From Coniochaeta sp. PMI_546 (Eukaryota; Ascomycota; Sordariomycetes; Coniochaetales; Coniochaetaceae), in NCBI GenBank assembly GCA_021432605.1, contig MU271147.1:1550001-1614000 (forward strand): a DNA stretch of 64,000 nt, written 5' to 3'. Shown here piece after piece: positions 22,101 through 31,720 of this stretch (the first letter of the stretch is position 1; every line of letters starts with the position of its first letter). The translations under genes and the position numbers were made by a program. A model generated the notes under the pieces. The model had not been told where the DNA came from. It did no database searches and saw only the letters and a program-made list of their open reading frames with translations.

Positions 22101-24114
22101 ACGTGGGCAAGTCTCGTCCACTCGCCGGCCTGGTCAATATCAGGTCCCTGACCAGTCCTCCTGAAGGGGTCTCGGCCGGCTGAGACCAGCAGCCTCGTTG
22201 CCAGCATCAGCTCTCGGCTCTGGAGGCTCCTCGAGAAGCCTAGGCGCCGCACTTCAACACCTAATGTGTGCTTTGCGATGTACAGCTACTTAGGATACAT
22301 TGCCACTCAGTCGCTCGTCAACGGCGATGGATGGTTGGAGCATGGCTATCACAGTGGTTTCTGCATTTCGTGATCACTTGGTGCCCACGGCATATACTTA
22401 TTCTTAGCACACGGCCTGAATCAGAGCGTGTAACTAGGAGCAGACCAGAAGGACGCTGTGGTGGACGGAAACAGCATGTGTCCGCCGCACCAATGATTCC
22501 GCCAGTCAGTTTAGTTCCCACATTGCATCCCGCGTGGGCAGGATTGATGCTGCTGTGCTTGCCCTCCGACGGGACGGTGCAGGTGTGAGACAGACGAACC
22601 CCGAATGTGTTGCGAGCCCGGGGGTTTCGAGGTGACACAACCTTTTTCTATCCTCTCCTTGTTTCACCGTTGCCAGGCTTTCGGGAATGTTCGTGTCGAC
22701 TTCGTTCTTGTGACGGAATCACCGTGCTCAAGTGAGCACACGACACGGCTTCATTTCCAACGGGACCGGACCATGCTGCCAGATCATGTTCGCCGGTTAT
22801 TTGCATTGTCCAGCATTCGGCACGGGGCATTGACAGATCGCCTACCCGCGACCCAGGCAATCTATTTGGCCAAGGAACTATTGTCAAGCTCATCCCGAAG
22901 ATTCCAACTTGTAAGCAGGTGCTATACGGCAAGAAACACACAAGCCTTTGCGGCGGGGACAGGACAACTTCAAGGTTGGTTTGCATTCGCTTCCTGATCT
23001 CTGGAGCGCTATGCCGTGTCTTCGATAGTCTAAAAACCTATACCGTTCCGCGTCTTATCTGTGATGAACATCTGCTAGTCATGATATGATACATTCTGCT
23101 ATGGCTGCGATGGACGGAGATGGGATGTTTCCCCCCAATTTGATCTGTCCTTCCCCAGATCTTCATCGCATGGGATGTGCCATTGTTAACGGAGATCAGG
23201 GCTTCTTCTGGACCCTTATCAGATTTGTCCTATACCGACCATCTAGCCGGCGTGTTGGGCAAGCAAGAAAGGGTATCCCGTGAAACCGAGGTTCCGGCGT
23301 ACAATATGTGGGAGCCGCCGAGCTTTTCAAAAAATAAGGTAGTTGGTTGATAAGGGCAGACCACTGTTTATTATCCAACCAAAGCGGCATGTCAACCGTT
23401 TCGTACGCAGCTGGCCCTGGAGTTGACCAACATAGTCGTGTTAATACTTGTGGTGATCCGTGATTCCAATCTGGTCCTCATCAATCGGGCCCGCCAATGA
23501 CGCCGTCCAGACCAGTGGGCGTAAGGGGATATGATAGCTCGCTTACTGCCAGGCAGAGGACGAGCCCATAGTTTCTGCAACAGGGACATATGAGAGATTC
23601 TGGAAGGAATGTTTGGCAAAACCGTGACGCCCTGATATTGGTGGATGAGTCCCTTCAGAGCAGAGGCAGACAGCAGCTCAAGACCGAGACAGCAAACCAC
23701 TGGTTTATACACTGAGCGTTCCGGCATCTAGGAAGCTAAACTTGAACAATGCTTTTTCTTAATGTCACAGAGCAACTAGGATCCCATCATGTGATTGCTA
23801 CGCCGACCCTTAGGGATAGAGGTATCCCGCGTATCAAGCCATCATCATCACTGCGTAGATATATGTCTCCATCGCCAACGCCTTGGCTTTACCCCTTTAC
23901 GATATCCTGATAGTTACCGGCACCCCGACCCTAAATAGCCTCCCCTTCTAAGAAGAACAGCAGAACGAATATGAAGAAACGCGGAGTCGCCCCATCGTCC
24001 TCGAAGGATTAGTCCAAGCTCATAGTTCCCCTGGGCAGACGCAGCGTTTCTGTGATGGTGGTAGTGTCGTCCAAGCTTGCCGTCCGGAGACCGCTCACAC
24101 CAAGAAGAACAATT

Positions 24115-27100
24115 TCACTCCGCGACCGCCTGAAACGGCTCTGGCGAAGGATACGCAGCAGCAGCCCTTCTCTGGATCTCAGCACACTTCCTAAAGTCCA
24201 ATATGTCCACCCCCTCCTTTTTCCGCTCGTCGTAACTCGGCACGTGCTCGCCGCTCGCAATACAGTGAACCTTCATGCGCTCATCGTACCGCAAATCAGT
24301 AAGCAGCTTGGGCGTGATGAGGAAATACTGGCTCGTATGCTCGCGGCACGCAATCTCGACCATGCGCTCGTGAACCATGCGCTCGTTGCGCGGGTCCATG
24401 CCCTGATTGATCTCGTCGACCACGCGGAACGGCGCCTGCGCCATGGCCTGCAGACTCATTAGATAGAAAATGGTGCTGACCGCGCGCTCGCCGCCGGACT
24501 GTCGATGCTGATCGAGAATTTGGAGCGTCTCGCCCTCGCGGAAGCGGACCTTGATCTCGATGGCCCACTTCTCAAAGTCCTCCTCGTCCTTGTGCACGTC
24601 GACCTCGCCCGCGCAGTTGATCTGCTCAAAATTGTGGCTGAAGGCGCGGTTGATGCGCGACACGATTTGGTCCACAGCCGGCTCCCACTTGTCGCGCAAC
24701 TCTTTGATCTCAGCTGTGAGAGTGCTGGCTTCCGCCTCGCGCTGCGCCTTTTCCCGCCGAAGCTTTTCGATCTCTTTCGCTCGTTTCTCGTACTCGGCCA
24801 GAGCGTGAGGGTTAAGAGCCTCGATAAGGCCGAGTCGGGTTTCCTGTGTGCGAATGTCGGCCGTGATTGTCTCGACCGTCCTACCGGCGGAGGCTTCCCT
24901 GAGCTCGTCTACATCCCAGTTGTGTATCACGGTATTGACCCTCTCCCGGTTCCTTGTCGCTGCGGCTTTCTCAGTCTTCTCTCTTTGAGCGGCTGCTACG
25001 ATATCGACCGCGCACTTGTCGAGCTGTGCCTTCATTTCCCCGTGTTCACCCTTGAGAGATTCGTAGTCGCTCTGGGCTTCGATATGGCGGATCTGCGCTT
25101 CGAGAACGGCCTTATAGGCAGTCCGTATGCCAGCCACGGCTTCCTTGTGGGCTAACGCTGCCTTCGCCTGAAGAAGAACCGCTTTGTCCAGTTTTCTACT
25201 CAATTCCATCCTCTGCTCCTTAAGCTCAGAGATTTCTTGGACTTTCTGGGTAAGCGTGTTCTTCTGTGTCTCTTTTGTGGCGGTTAGCAACTGGGAGGCT
25301 AAGCGGAGAGCAATCCAATACCGGGATCTATACGTACCAATCTTGTCCGGCAGCGATTGCCATCTGTTGTACTCTTGTTGTAGCTCACCCTTCGCCCGGC
25401 GCAGCTCTGCAACCTTTTCGTTGATCTCATGTCTCGTGGCATTGAGAGTTTCCATCTTCTCCTGGTCAAGTTCAGCATATCGAGCCTTGAGTTCTTGGAA
25501 TTCGGCTCTCGCCTGTTCGATTTTCTGTTTAAGCTCGGTCTTTTCGGCCGTGTCAACTGGCTGGTCTCTCCAGAACTGGCCAGGCTGGATATTGCGCACA
25601 CGGGTGGAGGTGGCGTGTGCCCCGTATTCTCTTCGGCGTGTCACGCGGTAATTCGTCTTACCAGCGGAGAACTGGCCGATAGAGTCTACCTGCTGCAGCC
25701 GCTGGTAGGCCTCTTCGGATATGTCCTTGAGTCCAACAGCTGTGGAGTGTAGCCTCTTCTCGCCACACAGCATGGCTAGGACCGGCTCCGGACCCTCGAT
25801 GTAGTCCGTAGCGTACCCGTCGAGACCGAGACTCTTCAACTGCTCGCGCGGAAGAGGATTGCGATATTCGCTATAGGGTGCCAGGCTGCTCCGGACGGAC
25901 ACCGACAAGCCCAGCTCCTTGAATAGGTAGTGACTGAGCGTCTTATGGTCCTTTGCTGTTTGTGCGACGAAGCATAGAAAGTCGTCTCTTTGGAGGGCCG
26001 ACTGTACGAGGTCACGATACCGGTCATCTTTCATACTGCAGTTCAACATTGGCGGCCCGAAAACTTCCTTTTCGAACTTATCCTTGTTCTGGTCTAGCCA
26101 GTCCAAGCCTTTGGCTCCATCGGGGAATATTCGCTCGAGTTGGCTCCTCAACCTGCCTTCTTCAGAATCCAGACTCTCCAGTTTAGACTCGAGCTTTCGG
26201 AGGGTATTCTGCTTCTCTTTGCCCTCGATCTGCAGGGCTCTTGCTTGGTCCTTGACTTCACGCATCTCTGTTTCGACCTCGCGGGCCTCATTTTCTTTGT
26301 CGCGCTACCAGTTTGTCAGCGCCTGCGAAGCTGATATCCCGCGCGATGGCGCGGGGGAAGTTTAGAGAAGGGGGGATTGCCTACAATCTGCGTATTCCAC
26401 TCCGCCGCATTGAATTCCTTCGGCTTCTGGTTATACAATCCCTTCAGGTGTGTAATCTTTCTCTTGAGCTCCGCGACCTCCTTTCTCTTGGCGGTCAAGA
26501 AGTTCTCATTACCCTCCAACTCTATTCTGATGGCTTGAACTTTGCTGAGGGTGGCATCACTCTTGCCTACCATGGCCTCTGCCTCATCTTCGGCATTCTT
26601 CAACGTGTGTTTCCGATGGTCGAGCACAGCTTGGATCTGGTTCTTGTACGCCTCTTTGGCATTGACGCCGGCAAGAGCTGGGGCAAATCTCTCTTCGAGC
26701 CTCCTCTTCTTCCTCTCGAGATCCTTAAGTTCTTTCTTGGCGATGTTGTACCGTTCGCGAGACTCATTATATTCGGCCACGACACAAAGGTCCTTGAGTC
26801 TGTCGATTTCGGCGCTGATCCTCTGTCTCTCCCTCAACCTCTCGACATCCGCTTGCAACGACTCTTGACGGTTCTCAAGCCGAGCCAACTGCGCAGCATC
26901 GTCGTTGTGTGAGGACTGGAATTCCTTCTGCTTCTTGTACAGTTCCTTCAGCTCTTGCTGCCACTCTATCATCTCGGGAGGCGCAGCGGCTTGAAGTGTC
27001 TTGGCGAGCAGCTCGACCGGGCTAAGCCCCGCAAACTCGGCAACTTTGTCCTGCGGTAGGAATTGGCAGAGGTTGTCGATCTGGATTCGGAGTTCCTGGT

Positions 27101-27731
27101 TAAGTTGCTGGACTTCCTTGAGAGTGGCATCCTTCCCGTTGATCCTGAACTTCCTGCTGTTATCTTCCCGGTTTATGCGAAGGGTGACGACGTGGTTCGC
27201 TCTATCTCTCGGTCGTTTCTGCAGCTCGATCTCAATCACGGCTTTGCTCTTGCCGTGCTTCACAAACTCCCCAAAGGCGCTGGCTCTGCCCAGGACTTTG
27301 GACGGGTAGCCAAGACCCAAGCAGATGGCACACACGAGTGAGCTCTTGCCGGTGCCGTTGGGACCGAGGACCATGTTGAGGCTGGGGCCGGGGAAGAATT
27401 CGGCGTGCTCGTAGGTTACAAAGTTCGCGAGCTTAACGCGACGGATTGCACCTGGTTTATAGCCTTGGTCGTCTACCTGGCCGATCGTGCGCGGTTGCCT
27501 CCCAAGTGACGGTTTCGCATCTTCGTCCGCATCATCCTCGTCTCCGACTCGAGATGCTGTAAACTCGTCCTCTGTTTGTCCATCATAATCGCCAGTAGCA
27601 GTGCGCCTCCTGGCCCGCTTGGAGGGACCCGGCGATGCGGATGGTGTCAAACTGCCGTCTTCTCCAGCACTTTGCTGAGTATTACTATCCTCCTCGTCGC
27701 GAGATTGTGCTCGCGAGCGCTTGCTCGCCAT
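24115..27731 (-). CDS. smc5: Structural maintenance of chromosomes protein 5 (Smc5)
   Basis: ATPase core of the nuclear Smc5-Smc6 DNA-repair complex. I read three exons: 27731-26385, 26304-25338 and 25271-24115 (1156 residues, usual for the family). After a disordered acidic N-terminus, Walker A is GPNGTGKSS (about 123-131), followed by FCQFLPQDKVAEFA-like Q-loop sequence (here NLCQFLPQDKVAEF). Two long coiled-coil arms flank a hinge in the 500s-600s. The C-terminal head has QHRQSGGERAVST (signature) and DEINQGMD (Walker B). Intron 2 (25272-25337, 66 nt) is in frame and stop-free, with GTACGT donor, GCTAAC branch and AAAAG acceptor. Removing it restores heptad-like sequence (LPDKIETQKNTL), so I call it an intron. 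A telomere-like motif lies about 270 nt upstream of the start. Confidence 0.95.
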
Positions 27732-28073
27732 CGGGGGGGCCTAGCGTGTGCCACACTCCACCATTCGCTGATGTCAATGAAAGGCTTGTTCGGCGTCTAG
27801 AGGGGACATTCGGTCTGGCTATGCGGTTGGAAGAAGACGGAGCTAACGAGCGGAGTGCAGGGAATGTCGAAAAGTAAGGAAACACAGAAAGGTGGTTACG
27901 GACGCGATCCCCATTGGAGAGACGCGTCGTCGGGTGCACTCGAGTTTAAGAGGCGCCCCACCAACGCAGCAAAGGCAAGGAACAAAGCCGCAAATACAGG
28001 GTTAGGGTTTATATATCGATTTTCTTTGACCAGTGTATGTATCAGTATACCCATGACCAGGGAGAAAAAAAAA
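27732..28073. promoter_or_regulatory. smc5 upstream region
   Basis: Intergenic DNA between smc5 and the 5S rRNA gene. It should carry the smc5 promoter. It contains GGGTTAGGGTTT at 27999-28010, a fungal telomere-type repeat, and the ten-T terminator of the 5S gene at its right edge. Assignment as promoter is inferred from position. Confidence 0.5.
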
Positions 28074-28074
28074 A
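28064..28074 (-). terminator. Poly-T terminator of 5S rRNA
   Basis: An uninterrupted run of about ten T on the minus strand directly follows the 3' end of the 5S rRNA, as expected for RNA polymerase III termination. Confidence 0.85.
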
Positions 28075-28192
28075 CGTACAACACCAGGGATTCCCCGGTG
28101 GTCACCCACCCGAGTACTAGTCTGGCGATTATCTGCTTATCTATGGGAGAGCGGACGGGATCCCGAGTTCTCAGACATCTATGGTCGTACGT
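28075..28192 (-). rRNA. 5S ribosomal RNA
   Basis: A 118-nt gene read on the minus strand. It begins ACGTACGACCATAG, continues through the conserved ACTCGGGATCCCGTCCG and GCTCTCCCATAGATAAGC, then GGGTGGGTGACCACC and AATCCCTGGTGTTGTACG. The 5' CGTACGAC pairs with the 3' GTTGTACG to close helix I. RNA polymerase III transcribes the family from an internal promoter, and the T-run just downstream fits termination. A lone copy between protein genes, outside any rDNA unit, matches the dispersed 5S arrangement known from Neurospora and related fungi. The middle (AGCAGATAATCGCCAGACTAG) differs from the common fungal sequence, so a minor variant or pseudogene copy cannot be excluded. Confidence 0.93.
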
Positions 28193-28548
28193 GGACGTCA
28201 GTCCCGGTAAAGCTGGTGATACTTGACGGCAGCATCCAGTAGTGTTGGGGTAAGGTACAAGGGACCTTTGTGTATCTTAGGAAACACACCCGTGAGCTGA
28301 CGAGATTAGGCTAGACATACTTGGTTAATGTCTGAGGAAATGTGGTTTGTTAGTGCCGGAGAACCTGCATATCCCAGAATACCTGCTTCATCGTGGAATA
28401 GATCCAAGTTGCTGACATCAAGGCCCTCATCAGTTCCTCTTATAAACAAAAACAAGACAGTTTGAGCGAGCTACTGTACAGAAAAAGGATATGCGTCATG
28501 ATGCTGAATCAATGGAGTCCAGCATCATGCAATGGCCCCAAGGCATGC
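28193..28548. other. Intergenic between 5S rRNA and the aldehyde dehydrogenase gene
   Basis: About 350 nt with no coding character. It is the 5' flank of the 5S gene and the 3' untranslated region of the aldehyde dehydrogenase gene. Confidence 0.5.
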
Positions 28549-30497
28549 CTACATATTCTTCATCATGCCCACCAAGCCATCAATCTTTCCCTTGACCGTG
28601 GTGGCATACCCAACCTCTACAACCCCCTTGGCAAACCTCCAGCTCTTCTCCTGGTCAGCAACAGGATAACGTATGGGCGGCGGTATTGACGTCCTGATCC
28701 CCAGCCAGCTCATCCGATCCTCGCAGATAGACTTGATATTACACAGCCCCCTGAGCCCTTCCTCGCCGTAGAACCGCCCATATCCGCTGCCCCCGACACC
28801 GCCGAAGGGCATGTGCACCGCCGCGAAAGCAGCAAAGTCGTTGACAGCCACCATACCGGCGTTCATGCCCCTGACTACCTCTTGGAGTACGTGGTCACTA
28901 GGAGCACCATAGACGGAGCCTCCAAGCCCAAAGTCAGGCGCATTCGCCAGCGCTAGGACATCTTCCGCCCTGCCGCTCTCAGCACGCATAAGTACCATAA
29001 TCGGACCAAAGCACTCCTCCTTCGAGATCTCCATGGCAGTCGTGACATCCGCCACCAGCGTGGGACTGAAGTAATGACCTCTCGGGTTCTCGGGATGCGT
29101 ATACCTCTTTCCTCCGACCAGCACCCTCGCACCCTTCAGTATCGCATCGCCGACCAACCCCTCCAGTCTCCCAAAGTTCGCATCCGATATCATACCCCCG
29201 ACATCCCCCTTCGGACCCAGCCTCAGCGCCCTGACCTTCGGCTCGAGCAGTGCCACAAGCTTATCATAGACCTTCGGGCCAGCAATAATCCTCTCGATTC
29301 CAATGCAATTCTGCCCACTAGCCTGAAACGTCCCCCTCATCAAGGTATTGACCACCCTCGGCAGGTCCCTCTCAGTCACTGAGTCCAGCACCACGCTCGC
29401 GTCCTTGCCTCCCAACTCGGCAACAAGAGGCGTCAGTGGCTTCGCCGCACTAACCGCCACCTTCTGGCACACCGGTCGCGAGCCGATAAACGTGATGTGC
29501 TTGATCGACGGGTGAGACGTGATGTGTCCCGCCGTCTGCGGCCAGCAGACGACCGCCTGCACCAGGGCAGGATCATGGCCGCAGGCCACTAGGGCGCCGC
29601 GCGCGACAGAGGCGAAGTACGTGGCCGACCAGGCCACCTGCTCGGACACCTTGACGAGGATTGCGTTCCCCGAGAACAGGGCGCTGATGACGGGCGAGAT
29701 GAAGTTGTGGAAGGGGTAGTTCCACGACACGAGGGCGGCTACGACGCCCAGGGGTTCGTAGTGCACCGTGTTGCGCTTGTACATCATGAGCAGGTTTGTC
29801 GGACGGCGCGAGGGCGCCAGGGCTCTCTCGCCGTGTTTGATGGTCCACTGTAGTTTCTCTGTTGTCACCATTATCTCGCCCAGTTCGGCGTCCACCATCG
29901 TCTTGCCCGAGTCGAGACAGGCGACGCGGCAGATCTCTTCTTGGTTGTCGAGGATGTGTTGGAGCATTGTTCGTAGGACTACTCGACGCTGGGCGAAGGT
30001 GGTCTTTGCCCATTTCTTTTGGGCTGCCTGCGCTTGTTCTATGGCCCTGTCGATTGCGGCCGGTGTAGAAGGGTTGACGAAGGCGAGGAACTTGCCTGTT
30101 GCAGGGGCATAGCACTGGATCGCTGTCGTGCCGGATTTCTAGGTGAGGCTCACTGTCAGTATTTCAAAACCTCTTCTCGATGCTTGGTAGGCCAAGGTGA
30201 TATCTCGTACTTTGATGTTGGGCCGCTCAAGTATCTCATCCTTCTCTGGGTGTTTGGCCGGGGGCACCTTGTACCGCACGACTTCTTCCTCCCGGCCTAT
30301 CATGTGCCATAGCACGAACGCCCCAAGACAAGCCCAGATCGCCGGCCATGCATATTGCCGGTAGTCAAAAGTCCTGCATTGGGAGCCATCAGCGTCTTGT
30401 ACCTATGATTTGGACAAGCAGTCTCAACGTACAGTAGCTGTTGTAGAAGGAGAGGAAGCTCGGAGAGCCCAGTCGCGACGTCTCCGGCAACGCCCAT
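28549..30497 (-). CDS. msc7: Membrane-anchored aldehyde dehydrogenase, Msc7-like
   Basis: NAD(P)-dependent aldehyde dehydrogenase of the fungal Msc7 group. Three exons, 30497-30433, 30373-30211 and 30138-28549, sum to 606 codons (605 residues). A likely membrane segment (WPAIWACLGAFVLWHMIG) sits near residues 32-49, before the catalytic domain. The cofactor-binding strand is WNYPFHN, the general-base glutamate lies in VAELGGKD, and the nucleophile is Cys354 in FQASGQNCIG. PFGGVGGSGYGR follows near the C-terminus. Both introns are short, with clean GT-AG ends. In yeast Msc7 is an endoplasmic-reticulum protein first noted for a meiotic recombination phenotype. The substrate is unknown, and membrane anchoring here is inferred from hydrophobicity. 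Confidence 0.93.
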
Positions 30498-31720
30498 TTT
30501 GGACAGAGAAATATATTCACAAGACTTGGAGGTGGTGTGTTCAGTACATTTTGATCAATGCTGATTGAGAGCGAAGTTGCCTGTTAAGACAGGTGTAAGT
30601 CGGCGGAAGTTCGCGCGGGAGATGACGCTCAGGATGGACCCCTGGACGGTGGACATCGAACGACTTGCTCAGTGCTCTTTCTCTTATCGGACCTCGAATT
30701 TCTGTTATCGCGTGGGTTCAGGTGTACAGTACCACCCAACCTGGAATGCGCTATCTGTCAGGTCCCTGCAGGTACAACCTGCGGCCCGCCTGGGACTGAA
30801 ATCATGGTTGACACTGCTCCAGTCACAACATCACGCTAAGGTCGTGCACTTCAGTTACATTTCTGGTGACTTGAGGCTGTACGCAGGGAAATCACTAGGT
30901 ACGCCAGACTATTATTACGAGCATTGAAATATCAAAGCTCGGATGATTATCAGAAGCAAGCTACTGCTTGCTCTTTAATCCGCAGGAAATTCACTTCTGA
31001 GGAAGAGTTCTTGACTATTACTTGCTTTCTGCCCTCCCTTCTTCTTCCAAGCCATATATACAGTAGACGCTACATGATCGAACCCGAACGAGGCCATTCT
31101 TTTCCCTCGTTCTGCCCCCGGGCATCCAGGCGTATCCCAATAACGCCAGCTCTGACAGTAGCTGAATGCAACGAAAATCGAACAGACGACGTCAAAGTGA
31201 CAGTGACAGCACGAGCTCCTGATGTTCGAGTTGCACTGGGAGAACTCGAAATCGGGACTTCTATCACTATTTTGCAAGGGAATTAGACAAAACCAAGAAT
31301 CCTCAAATCTAGGAAGGTAGCTAGTGCTCGATGCAAAGATAAAAAAAAAAAAAAAAAGAACAAAGGAACCCCAGTTCCAGTCTTTCGTACAGGCGATGTT
31401 GTCCCTATGATGACCACAACCCCCAGCAAATGAGTTTATGCCGCCCGAATTTCAAACCCAGAAACGCCGGCTTCAAGATTTGGAAAGGAAAAGATGTGAG
31501 AAACAGTTGGAGGCAGAGCAACGGCCGATGGTGTGTTTGTATCGGTGTCACGGTGGACCAGTCATGCTAGTCATGAGAGCATGATAAGTCCGGATATCAA
31601 GGAGATGGATGGTGAAAGAGAGGCTTATATATGTTGTACTGGTACACTGATGGTGATGAGGGAACGAAACCACGGAGGGAGCGAGACCGATGGGTGGAAC
31701 AGCTATCCACGTAGTGGCTG
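30498..31720. other. Intergenic between msc7-like gene and flippase gene
   Basis: 1.2 kb with no supported gene. The left part is the msc7-like promoter side, and the right part should be the flippase 3' untranslated region. It contains a 17-A run at 31341-31357. Confidence 0.5.
31341..31357. repeat. Poly-A run of 17
   Basis: Seventeen consecutive A residues in intergenic DNA. There is no target-site duplication or retroposed coding sequence beside it, so it is treated as a simple repeat. Confidence 0.9.

Larger units (their letters stand above)
16745..24114. other. 7.4-kb gene desert
   Basis: The largest gene-free stretch. The first kilobase is presumably the mug72-like promoter and leader. 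It contains pyrimidine- and purine-rich segments and many GGTACC/ACCTTACC motif copies (18024-18045 and 18379-18544), a pair of small hairpins (19108-19157), and three CCTGTCAA repeats near 20720-20765. Short frames at 19601-19975, 20803-21272 and 22605-22997 show no family resemblance and no convincing introns. I saw no transposase, polymerase or terminal-repeat signature. It may be relic DNA worn beyond recognition, or unannotated non-coding RNA loci. Confidence 0.5.

Noticed and set aside
24505-25155. 216-codon plus-strand frame opposite smc5
   Set aside because: Leu-rich translation is the mirror of coiled-coil Glu/Lys codons on the other strand.
31341-31357. Poly-A run as a mark of a retroposed sequence
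   Set aside because: No adjacent coding sequence, no duplication at the ends, and no LINE or SINE features.
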